From: an uncultured delta proteobacterium
GTDB lineage: Bacteria; Myxococcota_A; Polyangia; Polyangiales; Ga0077539
Assembly (NCBI GenBank): GCA_903845045.1
Contig: CAIMWA010000408.1
Coordinates: 1-34,220 of the forward strand
DNA: 34,220 nt
Reading direction: 5' to 3'
Both the position numbers and the translations under genes were made by a program. The notes under the pieces were generated by a model that saw nothing but the letters and a program-made list of their open reading frames with translations, was not told where the DNA came from and searched no databases. The stretch's first letter is position 1; every line of letters begins with the position of its first letter. Below are positions 1 through 8,047 of this stretch, one piece after another.

Positions 1-66
1 CGGCGGGTCAAGATGGCTGAACAACTTGCAGAACTGAAGCTGTGGTCGCGGTCTCGCGATGTGTAG
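1..66 (+). CDS. Possible 3' end of an upstream gene (partial, cut by window edge)
   Basis: Frame 1 is open from the first base to a TAG at 64-66 and would encode about 21 residues ending LWSRSRDV. The peptide is hydrophilic and could be an ordinary protein C-terminus. Its third codon positions are clearly less G/C-rich than those of the other genes here. A GC hairpin (GGCTTC at 76-81 with GAAGCC at 92-97) follows the stop and could terminate transcription. It may equally be non-coding; too little is visible to name a family. Confidence 0.25.
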   Translation, partial: RRVKMAEQLAELKLWSRSRDV

Positions 67-118
67 AAGTGGAAGGGCTTCAGCCCGCGGCGAAGCCGAT
101 CGCGAGCGAAATCGATGC

Positions 119-1201
119 TCAGCCCTCGCCGAGCACGACGTCGAAGCGCGCGTTGCAGTACTCGCAGGTGACGTAGGTCTGGCCGCGCACCGGCGGCTGC
201 AGCCGCGCGCCGCACGTCGAGCACTCCTCGGGCCACCTCACCGGTCGACCGACGTTGCTACCCGCGGGCATCGCGCCCTGGAACCGGCCGCGCTCGAAGT
301 CCCCCGCACGGATCTGCGACAGCACGCCGTGGACGTCCTGCCCGCGGTCGTCGGGGAGCACCAGCGTGACCGTCGACGGGAGGCCCGGCTGCGACGCGAA
401 GCGCAGCGTCACGAGCTGGTCCTTCATGAGGAGGCCGCGCTCGCCGGGCTCCGTGGCGCGCAGATGGCCCACCGCGGCGTCGAAGGCCAGCTTGCGGCGC
501 TGCTCCGTGCGCGACGCGAAGAACACGAAAGACCGCTCGAGCACGACCTCCTCGACGACCTCGAAGCGCACGTGGTGGCCGGTGCAGAGCAGCAACCCCG
601 GAACCGCGCCGCCGGGGTGGTCGTCCCACGTCGCCTTCGCGGCGAAGAGCGGGTTCTCCTCGGGCTGCATGCGAAAGCTCGCCGACTCGAAGCAGTCGAG
701 GGTCCAGTGCGCGCGCTGGAGCCGTGCTCCGAGGCTCTCCACCGCAGCGTTGAGCGGTCCCGCCGCCGCGAGCACTCGCGCGCGCGCCGCGTTGATGGCC
801 TCGTCGAGGCCCCGCGCCGCCGCCGCCGTCCGGTTCACCTCTCCCGCCTGGCGCAGCAGGTCGCCGGAGCCTGCGCGACGCACCGACCGGTCGAGCTCCT
901 CGGCCTGACGGCGCAGCGCCGCTCCCGCGCTCCGGGCCTCGGTGCGTGCCGCCGCCACGTGCTGGGCCGCACCGCTCGTCGCCTGGGCCAGCGTCGTCTC
1001 GAGGTCCGCACCCCACACGTAGCCCCGGGCCCGCGCCCGCGCGACGCTCTCGCCGAGGGCCGACAGCGACGCCGCGCGCTGCTCCACCTCCGCGAGGGCG
1101 TCTTCGAAGAGCAGCCGCCCCGTCGCGCCGCTCGCGATGGACTGCGCGTAGGCAAGCTCTCCGGCGAGCGCGAGGCGTTCGAGATCCCGTTCCGTCGACA
1201 T
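119..1201 (-). CDS. Hypothetical helical protein with C-terminal zinc ribbon
   Basis: A 360-residue protein that I do not recognise as a named family. The N-terminal ~190 residues are Ala/Arg/Glu-rich and probably helical or coiled coil. The middle is beta-rich. The C-terminus carries two CxxC pairs (C327/C330 and C346/C349), a rubredoxin-like zinc ribbon expected to bind one Zn ion. No signal peptide or membrane segment is seen, so it is probably cytoplasmic. The ATG at 1201 has a good ribosome site (AGAGGA, about 8 nt upstream). It lies 16 bp after the stop of the lipoprotein gene on the same strand, so the two probably form an operon. Function unknown; the ribbon suggests a protein or nucleic acid contact, which is inference. 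Confidence 0.8.
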   Translation of the reverse strand: MSTERDLERLALAGELAYAQSIASGATGRLLFEDALAEVEQRAASLSALGESVARARARGYVWGADLETTLAQATSGAAQHVAAARTEARSAGAALRRQAEELDRSVRRAGSGDLLRQAGEVNRTAAAARGLDEAINAARARVLAAAGPLNAAVESLGARLQRAHWTLDCFESASFRMQPEENPLFAAKATWDDHPGGAVPGLLLCTGHHVRFEVVEEVVLERSFVFFASRTEQRRKLAFDAAVGHLRATEPGERGLLMKDQLVTLRFASQPGLPSTVTLVLPDDRGQDVHGVLSQIRAGDFERGRFQGAMPAGSNVGRPVRWPEECSTCGARLQPPVRGQTYVTCEYCNARFDVVLGEG

Positions 1202-1217
1202 CGTGCGAGGTCCTCTT

Positions 1218-1919
1218 TCAGTCCGCGTCGGAGACGTCCACGCGCCACCGTCCGTCTTCCCGTGCCAGGCGCACGAGGGACTGCCCCCCGCGGCCGAAGG
1301 CCATCGTCGCGCGGTCGCCGCTCACCTCGAGCGCCGCCCCGCGGTCCATCGCGTCGCGCATCCGCCGCGCGAGCGCCGTCACGCGTCCGGCGTCGGGTCC
1401 GCCCCACGACGACCGCAGCCTCGCCTCGGCCCCCGCAGTCCCGCCGTCCGCCGTGAGCTCCGCCGCCACCTGCTGCGGGGCGAGGGCTACGAGCACGTCC
1501 CACCGGCTGCGCTCCACCGCCCGCACGAAGGACCGCAGCGCGCGCTCCGGCGTGTCCTGCGCGTAGAACGTCAGCGACGACGGGTCGAGGCGCCAACGCC
1601 CGCCCTCCTGCACGAGCGTCAGCGCGTCGCCGTTGCCCAACGCGAGCCTCGCCGTCGCCGGTGCGTCGGGTTCCACCGCCCCGTACGCACGGATCGCTTC
1701 GGCGACCTCCTCCGGGTGCGCCTGCGCCGCCGCCTCGAAGCGCTCGTAGGGGAACGCCGCCCGCCCGGGCGACGAGAGCATCGTCCACGCCTCCCGCAGG
1801 CGTCCGTCGCGCAGCGCGTCCGCGTAGGCTCGGAGGACGTCCGCAGGACCGCCCGGCCGCGGCGCGCAGGCCGCGATCACGACGACGCAGGCGAGCAGGA
1901 AACGAGGGGCGCGGCGCAC
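1218..1919 (-). CDS. Lipoprotein with two NTF2-like repeats
   Basis: From the GTG at 1919 the protein is 233 aa and begins MRRAPR, then a short hydrophobic stretch and a lipobox (IAAC, Cys18), so it should be lipidated and exported. Two similar segments follow, each with a helical start (DVLRAYADALRDGRLREAW and ERALRSFVRAVERSRWDVL) and a closing strand ending GRWRLD or GRWRVD. That is the layout of tandem NTF2/SnoaL-like or DUF4878-like domains, which usually bind ligands or act as scaffolds. An alternative GTG at 1940 gives a longer, less typical signal. The frame stays open to 2174, but the longer forms overlap the divergent kinase-like gene. It is the first gene of a probable operon with the zinc-ribbon protein. 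Confidence 0.72.
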   Translation of the reverse strand: MRRAPRFLLACVVVIAACAPRPGGPADVLRAYADALRDGRLREAWTMLSSPGRAAFPYERFEAAAQAHPEEVAEAIRAYGAVEPDAPATARLALGNGDALTLVQEGGRWRLDPSSLTFYAQDTPERALRSFVRAVERSRWDVLVALAPQQVAAELTADGGTAGAEARLRSSWGGPDAGRVTALARRMRDAMDRGAALEVSGDRATMAFGRGGQSLVRLAREDGRWRVDVSDAD

Positions 1920-2004
1920 GGCCGCAGAAAGGTAGAGCACGCGGCGGTGGAGCGACAGCCGGCGCGCAATCAGTGCGTTCGCACGGTTTCGTTCTGCACG
2001 ATTC

Positions 2005-2034
2005 TTGTCAGGAGCTCTTGGGCGGTGATAGGCC
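2005..2034 (+). promoter_or_regulatory. Putative promoter of the pseudokinase gene
   Basis: TTGTCA (2005-2010), an 18-bp spacer and TAGGCC (2029-2034) match the TTGACN-N18-TAnnnT pattern seen at other genes here. The -10 ends only 9 nt before the ATG at 2044, so the transcript would have almost no leader. Called by eye; the hexamers are imperfect. Confidence 0.33.
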
Positions 2035-2043
2035 CCGGCAGGC

Positions 2044-3648
2044 ATGGGAAACCTCGCCCAATCCCTGGTGCGCGCGCCCCGTCTCGCGGGTCCGCGTCCG
2101 GCCTCGCCGAAGGCGTCGGATCCGAGCGCCGTCGGGCCCTTCGAGATCGTGATGCGGCTCGGCGGCGGGACCATGGCGTCCGTGCACCTCGCCCGGCACC
2201 GGGTGCTCCCCGAGATCGTCGTCGCGCTGCGAACGCCGCATCGGCACCTCGGCGCGGACCCCGACTTCGCCGCGGTCTATCTCGACGAGGCGCGCATCCT
2301 GTCGGCGCTGCGGCACCCCAACGCGGTGTCGCTCTTCGAGGGCGCCTGCGACGCGGCGTCGCTCTACACGGCCATGGAGTACGTGCAGGGCGACACCTTC
2401 GCGACGGTGCAGCGCGTCGCCTCTGCGCTCGGCCGCAACATCCCCGAAGGCATCGTCGTGCGCGTGGTCGCCGACGTCCTCGAGGGGCTCCACGCGACGC
2501 ACGAGCTCCGCACCGCCGAGGGGCTCCCGATGGCGGTGGTGCACCGCGACGTCACGCCGCAGAACGTGCTCATCGGCGTCGACGGTGTGGCGCGGATCTC
2601 GGGCTTCGCATCCGCGCGCGCCGAGGGCCGCGTCGCGTTCACCGCTCCGGGGATCCTCAAGGGCAAGCTCGCGTTCATGGCGCCCGAGGTCCTCCTCGCG
2701 CTGCGCTTCGACCGCCGCGCCGACGTGTTCAGCGCGGGCGTGATGCTCTGGGAGGCCTTCGCGCTGCAGCGCCTCTTCCCCGATCGCACCGACTACCTCA
2801 CGGCCCGGCAGCTCGCCCGGGTGCCCGCGCGGTCGCTCTCGGCAGTGCGCCCCGACCTCTCGCCGCGGCTCTGCGACGCCGTCGCCCGCGCGCTCGCCAT
2901 CGACCCCGCCGAGCGCCACGTCACCGCGGCGGAGTTCGCCCGCGTGCTCCGCGACGAGGCCGGCGTGCAGCCCGCGACCGACGACGAGCTCGGCGCCTTC
3001 GTCGAGTCCGTCGCCCGCGCGAAGATCGAGCGTGAGCGCCGCGCGCTGCGTGCGTCGCGACCCGTGCACGAGGTCATCCCGGTGCTCGACGAGGAGCTGC
3101 ACCTGGCGCTCCCGGACCTCCTCCACGCGATGACCGAGGAGCGCGACGGCGACTCCGGCGTGCGCGCCATGCGCCCGAGCCCGCTGCGCGGTCCGACGCT
3201 TCCTTCGTACGGGTTTCGAGCCATCCTGGCGCCGCAGGTCTCGCCCGACGCCGTGGCCCCCGAGGGCTGGCGCCCCGAGGACCTCATGGCCGTCGACGTG
3301 CCCACCGCCAACGACGACGGACGCCGGTCGTACCCGCCCGCCGCCGAGGCCGTCGTGACGCCGCCGTCGCCCATCGCCGGCGTCGAGCCCGAGCCCGACG
3401 CGCCGTCCGACGCGCGCGCCGCCGAGGACACCGACGAGCCTGCGGCGATGGTCATCGAGGTCGACGACGAGGATCCGTTCGGCGTCGTCCCGGCGCGCTC
3501 GTCGTGGACGCCGCTCGCGTCTCCGCCGGCACAAGGTCCCGACGGAGCCGTCGTCGCGCGCACCGCGGCTTGGGTCGTCGTGGCCGTGGCCACCGCCGCC
3601 GCATGCGTCTCCGCGGTGAGCGTGCTGGTCCTCGCGCTGCACGGCTGA
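2044..3648 (+). CDS. Membrane-anchored Ser/Thr kinase-like protein, probable pseudokinase
   Basis: A 534-aa protein with a bacterial PknB-type kinase fold at residues 33-305. The fold is clear: alphaC Glu82, HRD at 167-169, Asn174, APE at 213-215 and helix-F Asp227. Two residues normally essential for ATP and Mg binding are changed. The VAIK lysine is Arg63 (VALR), and the DFG aspartate is Ser186 (SGF). The Gly-rich loop is also weakened (LGGGTMASV). From family knowledge, loss of both residues predicts little or no phosphotransfer, so a scaffold or regulatory pseudokinase is likely. A linker rich in Asp, Glu, Pro and Ala runs from about 340 to 500. One hydrophobic C-terminal helix (about 506-532) anchors it with the kinase domain in the cytoplasm. 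The Cys-rich lipoprotein gene lies 67 bp downstream on the same strand. Confidence 0.88.
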   Translation: MGNLAQSLVRAPRLAGPRPASPKASDPSAVGPFEIVMRLGGGTMASVHLARHRVLPEIVVALRTPHRHLGADPDFAAVYLDEARILSALRHPNAVSLFEGACDAASLYTAMEYVQGDTFATVQRVASALGRNIPEGIVVRVVADVLEGLHATHELRTAEGLPMAVVHRDVTPQNVLIGVDGVARISGFASARAEGRVAFTAPGILKGKLAFMAPEVLLALRFDRRADVFSAGVMLWEAFALQRLFPDRTDYLTARQLARVPARSLSAVRPDLSPRLCDAVARALAIDPAERHVTAAEFARVLRDEAGVQPATDDELGAFVESVARAKIERERRALRASRPVHEVIPVLDEELHLALPDLLHAMTEERDGDSGVRAMRPSPLRGPTLPSYGFRAILAPQVSPDAVAPEGWRPEDLMAVDVPTANDDGRRSYPPAAEAVVTPPSPIAGVEPEPDAPSDARAAEDTDEPAAMVIEVDDEDPFGVVPARSSWTPLASPPAQGPDGAVVARTAAWVVVAVATAAACVSAVSVLVLALHG

Positions 3649-3715
3649 CCCCGCTCCATTCCGCCGCGCGAGGCGCCTCGGAGTCGGGTACCGTGGAGGC
3701 GGAGAGGTACCTTCC

Positions 3716-5998
3716 ATGGCTTGCATTTCCGTTCCGAGCGCGTCCCGATTGGCCTTCATCGCGCTCTGCGCCGCTCCGCTCTTCGGCGGCTGTTCGTTCC
3801 CGACGAGCGACTTCCATCTGCTGGGCGAAGACGCCACGGTGACCGACGCGCGAACGCCCGTCGACGTTCCGGCCGTCGACGCTCAGGGCGTGGACACCGC
3901 GACCCTCGACACGCCCGTCATGGACGTCGCCGTCGACGCCGGCACGGACGCGGTGACCGTCGACGCGCCGGCAGATGCCATGCTCTCCGACGCCTCGGAC
4001 GCCGCCAGCGCCGACGCCCCGGCCGACGTGGTGTTGCCCGTCGATGCGTCGTGCCCGGCCGGGCAGACGATCTGCGCGGGCGCCTGCGTCGACACCAACG
4101 CCGACGTCACGAATTGCGGCGTCTGCGGGGTCCGCTGCAGCGCTGCCAACGCGTCGCCGCTCTGCTCCGCGGGCGCCTGCTCGTTCCGTTGCAACACCGG
4201 CTTCGCGGACTGCAACGCCAACGCCGCCGACGGCTGCGAGGCGGACCTCTCCCTCGCGACGACCTGCGGGTCCTGCACCAACGCGTGCAGCACGGCGAAC
4301 GGCACCGCGGGCTGCGCGGCGGGCGCGTGCACCGTCGCGTGCAACCCCGGCTGGGGCAATTGCGACGGCAACGTCGCCAACGGCTGCGAGACGGACCTCA
4401 ACACCAACGCCGCCCAATGCGGCGCCTGCGGGCGGGCGTGCGCGTCGACGAACGGAACGGCCACGTGCGCCGCGGGGATGTGCGGCATCACTTGCGGGGC
4501 CGGCTTCCGCGACTGCGACGGCATGGTCGCCAACGGCTGCGAGGCCGCCGTCGCGACGGACCCGATGAACTGCGGCGCCTGCGCCCGGCTCTGCCCGAGC
4601 GGTCAGTCCTGTGTCGCGGGCGTGTGCACCGCGGTGTGCGCGGCGCCGAACATGATGTGCGCGTCAGGCTGCGTCGACACGGCGTCCGACGTCGCCAACT
4701 GCGGCATGTGCGGCCGCGCGTGCCCCGCCGTCGCCAACGCCGCGCCCCGGTGCCTGGCGAGCGCGTGCGGCCTCGGTGCGTGCAACACGGGCTTCGGCAA
4801 CTGCGACGCCAACGCGGCCAACGGCTGCGAGGCCAACACCAACAACGACATCAACAACTGCGGCTCCTGCGGCCACCGCTGCCTCTTCGCCAACGGCGCC
4901 GCGGTGTGCACCAACGGTGCATGCGCGCTCGGCGCGTGCGCGGCGGGCTGGGCGAACTGCGACGGCAACCCGGCGAACGGCTGCGAGGCGAACCTCCAGA
5001 CCGACGTCGCGAACTGCGGGGCGTGCAGCAGCGCGTGCGCACCTGCCAACGGATCCGGAGCGTGCGCGGCGGGCGTGTGCACCGTGGCCCGCTGCAACGC
5101 GGGCTTCTCGAACTGCGACGGCCTCACGCCGAACGGCTGCGAGATCAACACCGCGGCGGACATCCTGAACTGCGGGGCCTGCGGGACCCAGTGCCGCGCC
5201 GGCCTCGGAGGCTCGAACAACTGCGTCAGCGGGGCATGCACCCCGGCGTGCACCGCCACCTTCGCGAACTGCGACGGCGATGTCACCAACGGCTGCGAGG
5301 CGTCCATCGCGAGCAACGCGAACTGCGGTGCCTGCGGACGTGTGTGCTCGGGCACCACGCCGTCGTGCTCGGCGACCGGAGTGTGCGTCGCGGGCAGCCC
5401 CGGCAGCGCGGTCATCACGCGTCCCACCATCGTCCCGGCGTTCGTCGAGATCTGCGGGGCCGCGGTCCCGCACACCACGTACATGCCGAACCAGGACGAC
5501 GCGAACGCGCAGGTGCCGCTGCCCTTCGCCTTTCGCTACTGGAACGCGACGTACGCGTCCGGGTCCATGGTGAACCTCTGCAGCAACGGCTGGCTCTCGC
5601 TCAACGGCGTCGCCACGACGGTGCTCTACGGGTCGCTGCCGGATCCGAACCAGCCGAACGGCACCATCGCGCCGTACTTCACGGACCTCGTGCTGAGCGC
5701 GACCGGCGTCTGCGTGGCCACCCTCGGCGTGGCCCCGTCGCGGCGCTTCGTCGTCGAGTGGCCGCAGGCGGTGCTGTTCTCGGACCGCTCGCGCGTCGTC
5801 ACCTTCGAGGTGATCCTCAACGAGGCCGCTCAGACCGTGGAGCTGAACTACGACACCATGGCCGCGCCGCCGGCGCTGCAGAACATCGCCGCGGGCATCG
5901 AGAACCCCGCGGGCAACGCCGCGGTGACGCTCTGCAACCCGTCGGCGTCCTGCGGCGTGACCACCGGCGGCAGGTACACCTTCGCCACCGCCCCTTGA
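3716..5998 (+). CDS. Cys-rich repeat lipoprotein with nidogen-like C-terminal domain
   Basis: A 760-aa secreted lipoprotein. The signal peptide ends in a lipobox (LFGGC, Cys26). An Asp/Ala/Val-rich linker (about 40-110) contains many DVxxDA units. Nine repeats of roughly 40-50 aa follow, each built on NCGxCGxxC, then CxxGxC, and usually FxxCDGxxxNGCE. The even, dense cysteines imply disulfides and an extracellular location. The last ~190 residues (FRYWNATY, NGWLSLNG, PNGTIAPYFTDL, VTFEVIL, AAGIENP) resemble the nidogen-like module that ends many myxobacterial surface proteins. A strong ribosome site (GGAGAGG, 3701-3707) precedes ATG 3716. Such proteins are common in Polyangia and often carry meaningless automatic names. 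Adhesion or surface display is plausible, not shown. Confidence 0.88.
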   Translation: MACISVPSASRLAFIALCAAPLFGGCSFPTSDFHLLGEDATVTDARTPVDVPAVDAQGVDTATLDTPVMDVAVDAGTDAVTVDAPADAMLSDASDAASADAPADVVLPVDASCPAGQTICAGACVDTNADVTNCGVCGVRCSAANASPLCSAGACSFRCNTGFADCNANAADGCEADLSLATTCGSCTNACSTANGTAGCAAGACTVACNPGWGNCDGNVANGCETDLNTNAAQCGACGRACASTNGTATCAAGMCGITCGAGFRDCDGMVANGCEAAVATDPMNCGACARLCPSGQSCVAGVCTAVCAAPNMMCASGCVDTASDVANCGMCGRACPAVANAAPRCLASACGLGACNTGFGNCDANAANGCEANTNNDINNCGSCGHRCLFANGAAVCTNGACALGACAAGWANCDGNPANGCEANLQTDVANCGACSSACAPANGSGACAAGVCTVARCNAGFSNCDGLTPNGCEINTAADILNCGACGTQCRAGLGGSNNCVSGACTPACTATFANCDGDVTNGCEASIASNANCGACGRVCSGTTPSCSATGVCVAGSPGSAVITRPTIVPAFVEICGAAVPHTTYMPNQDDANAQVPLPFAFRYWNATYASGSMVNLCSNGWLSLNGVATTVLYGSLPDPNQPNGTIAPYFTDLVLSATGVCVATLGVAPSRRFVVEWPQAVLFSDRSRVVTFEVILNEAAQTVELNYDTMAAPPALQNIAAGIENPAGNAAVTLCNPSASCGVTTGGRYTFATAP
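4112..5395 (+). repeat. Nine tandem coding repeats (NCGxCGxxC type)
   Basis: Within the lipoprotein gene, codons for NCGxCGxxC recur nine times, mostly 120-150 bp apart, alternating with AACGGCTGCGAG-type codons for NGCE. Copies have diverged by substitution. Spacing in multiples of three and intact reading show a protein repeat, not a DNA element. Confidence 0.85.
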
Positions 5999-6007
5999 GC
6001 GTCCCGC

Positions 6008-7108
6008 TCAGCCGAGCGCCACCACGCCGCGCTCGTCGAACTCCTTGATCATCCCCTCGACCCGCGACAGGTCGAAGCCGAGGCCGAGCTTTCGGGCCGC
6101 GCGCCGCAGGATCTTCCGCTCCGGCAGCGACACGCTCTTGTCCACCGCCGCGGCGACCTCGAGGGCCCGCAGGAATGGCTCGCGCACCGGCTCTGGGATC
6201 GCCTGGATGCGCTCGGACCAGTCGTGCTCGTCGTCGGTGAAGCGGCGCATCACGGCCCCCCGCTCGGCGGCAGGCAGCTTGCGGAGGACGTTCGCCAGCA
6301 GCGCGGCCTCCTCGGAGCTGAGCCTCCCGTCGGCGGTGAAGAGGTGCCAGATGCCCTCGAGGAGCAGGTCGAGCACCGAGCTGCACGCGGCCTCGGCGTG
6401 CTCGAGCGCGTCCTCGAGGGCGCGGTGGTAGCGCATGTAGCGGCGCACCGTGTCGCCCACGTGCCGCGTCATGCGCCAGTTCGACCACGACGACGTCACC
6501 ACGCTGGCCACGGGCACGAGGTTGCGCACGATGCTCTCGCCTAGCAGCCGCACGCCGATCTTCTCGCCCACCTGCTCGCTCTCGACGTGCACCACGCGGT
6601 GCACCAGGTCGTGGCCCGGGTCCTCGCTCTCGGCGGCGTGCTCCTCGGTCTTGAACGCGAGCGCGTAGAGCCGCCAGAGGTCCGACGGGTCGTCGGGGTC
6701 GATGCGCACGTCGAAGATGTCGGCCAGGTCGCAGGTGAGCCGCAGGTGCACCCACGATCGGAAGACCATCTCGCCGCCGATGGTCACCGCCGCCGTCGGC
6801 AGCGTCACCAGCCCCGCGATCCCCTCGGTCTCCGCGGTCAGGATCTCCGCCGCCGTCGAGATCGCACCGGAGGTGGCGCCGGTCATCGCGGAGAGCGCGC
6901 ACGCACGCTTGATGGCCCACTCCGCGCGGTCCGCCGCCGAGCGCTCGCTGGCGCCGATGCGAGCCTTCGCGCCCTCGCGGTAACGCCGCCGGAGGTACGC
7001 CGACACGAGCCGCGGGAACCAGGCGCCGCGCGCGGACCCTTCGTCGGCCTCGTCGCGCTGCAGACCTTCGACGGCCGGGACCACTTCGCTCTCGTTCGGC
7101 GCGTTCAT
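6008..7108 (-). CDS. EcsC-like / TerB-like fusion protein
   Basis: From ATG 7108 the protein is 366 aa. The first ~50 residues are acidic and disordered. Residues ~55-220 contain the Ala/Gly-rich amphipathic helices and the pattern EGIAGLVTLPTAAVTIGGEM followed by RLTCDLADIFDV, which resembles the EcsC family (a membrane-associated fold of poorly known role). The C-terminal ~140 residues (LFTADGRLSSEEAALL and later VDKSVSLPERKIL) resemble a TerB/DjlA-like helical domain, with two acidic segments that could bind metal. A GTG at 7138 is possible, but a candidate -10 (TACGCT, 7123-7118) lies between it and ATG 7108, favouring 7108. The gene is divergent from the P-type ATPase operon. Family assignments are by motif recall only. 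Confidence 0.75.
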   Translation of the reverse strand: MNAPNESEVVPAVEGLQRDEADEGSARGAWFPRLVSAYLRRRYREGAKARIGASERSAADRAEWAIKRACALSAMTGATSGAISTAAEILTAETEGIAGLVTLPTAAVTIGGEMVFRSWVHLRLTCDLADIFDVRIDPDDPSDLWRLYALAFKTEEHAAESEDPGHDLVHRVVHVESEQVGEKIGVRLLGESIVRNLVPVASVVTSSWSNWRMTRHVGDTVRRYMRYHRALEDALEHAEAACSSVLDLLLEGIWHLFTADGRLSSEEAALLANVLRKLPAAERGAVMRRFTDDEHDWSERIQAIPEPVREPFLRALEVAAAVDKSVSLPERKILRRAARKLGLGFDLSRVEGMIKEFDERGVVALG

Positions 7109-7117
7109 CGGCCCGCA

Positions 7118-7145
7118 AGCGTACCTGCGCGGCCTCACATGTCAC
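7118..7145 (-). promoter_or_regulatory. Putative promoter of the EcsC/TerB-like gene
   Basis: Read on the minus strand, GTGACA (7145-7140), a 16-bp spacer and TACGCT (7123-7118). The -10 ends 9 nt before ATG 7108 and no ribosome site is visible, so a leaderless or near-leaderless mRNA is likely. Confidence 0.38.
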
Positions 7146-7244
7146 AGAGCGGAGGGCCGAATTGGAGGCTCCGGCGCGTGACGACCGGGCTCCGGTACCC
7201 TACGGTCCTCGTTTCGTTGGCCTTGCAGGGAGGTGCTCGGGATC

Positions 7245-7514
7245 ATGGAGATGTTCGGTGTGCTCGTTCTTGGACTCGCGGCGGGCTGGGCTGCACGCGC
7301 GGGCGTCGATTCGAAGCGTGATGCGGCGGTGAGGGTGCTGGCGGCGGCGTACGCGCTGCGCGACCGCACGCTGCGTCGCGTCGCCGTGGAGCGCGAGAAC
7401 ATCGAGGACCTCCTCGCCGAGGCGCGGTCCGTGTACGACGGTCGTCGCGCTCGCAGCGCGGCGTCGGCGGTGCGGCCCGAGGCGCCTTCGCGCGCGTCCG
7501 ACCGCGCGGCGTGA
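7245..7514 (+). CDS. Small single-pass membrane protein of the P-type ATPase operon
   Basis: An 89-aa protein from ATG 7245, with a GGAGG-type site at 7229-7233; a second ATG at 7251 is possible. One hydrophobic helix (about 4-20) is followed by a charged helix (SKRDAAVRVLAAAYALRD and RENIEDLLAEARSVYD) and an Ala/Arg-rich tail. The layout recalls the small DUF5132-type proteins encoded beside HMA-domain proteins and P-type ATPases in other bacteria, but I cannot confirm homology. Its stop overlaps the next start (GTGA, 7511-7514), so translation is probably coupled. It contains no cysteine. It may help assemble or regulate the pump; that is inference. Confidence 0.75.
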   Translation: MEMFGVLVLGLAAGWAARAGVDSKRDAAVRVLAAAYALRDRTLRRVAVERENIEDLLAEARSVYDGRRARSAASAVRPEAPSRASDRAA

Positions 7515-8047
7515 GCGACCCCTCGGAACCTCTCCACCTCGTGCACCATCACCCCGGTCGGGTGAGGGTTCGTGCGCGTGCGTTCGAAGGGGGCACCGAG
7601 GCCTTTGACCGGGTTCGCTCGGCCCTGGCGGCGCTTCCTGGCATCGAGGCCGTGGCGCATGGCGTCGGGGCCGGCAGCGTGCTCGTCGACTACGCCCCGG
7701 CGCTCGTCGAGCTCGACGACATCCTCGACGTCATCGCTGCCGCCGCGGGCCTCACCGAGGTCGTCGACGACGTCGCGGCGAGGCTTCGTCGGCGCGATCC
7801 GGCCGAGGGCATCGCCCGCGCCGTGCGCACCGTGGACCGTGCCGTGCGGGCCGTGGGAAGCGCCCGCGTCGGGCTCCCGCTGGTCGTTCCGGCGGCCTTC
7901 GGAGCGGCGGCGGTGATGTCCTTCGCGCTGAGCGACCGCAAGCAGCTCATGCCGCGCTGGGACAACCTGCTGTGGTGGGGCTACTCGGTCTTCCGCGACT
8001 ACAATTCCCGCGCCATCGCAGCCTCCGACGGCGGCGAAGGGACGTGA
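7511..8047 (+). CDS. HMA-like domain membrane protein without CxxC
   Basis: A 178-aa protein starting at GTG 7511. Residues ~8-80 fit a heavy-metal-associated ferredoxin-like fold of the HMA_2 kind: HHHPGRVRVRARAF, then a helix, then LPGIEAVAHG and SVLVDYAP. The usual metal-binding CxxC is absent and the whole protein has no cysteine; a His triplet (residues 11-13) precedes the PGRVRVR strand. After an amphipathic linker comes one hydrophobic segment (GLPLVVPAAFGAAAVMSFAL) and an aromatic helix (WDNLLWWGYSVFRDYN), typical of stand-alone HMA_2 membrane proteins. The start overlaps the upstream stop and the stop overlaps the ATPase start (both GTGA), indicating an operon with coupled translation. 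Probably a partner or regulator of the ATPase. Confidence 0.82.
   Translation: MSDPSEPLHLVHHHPGRVRVRARAFEGGTEAFDRVRSALAALPGIEAVAHGVGAGSVLVDYAPALVELDDILDVIAAAAGLTEVVDDVAARLRRRDPAEGIARAVRTVDRAVRAVGSARVGLPLVVPAAFGAAAVMSFALSDRKQLMPRWDNLLWWGYSVFRDYNSRAIAASDGGEGT

Noticed and set aside
4112..5395. A CRISPR-like or satellite repeat array
   Set aside because: The periodicity follows codons of a Cys-rich protein; spacing varies by multiples of three and copies differ at silent sites.
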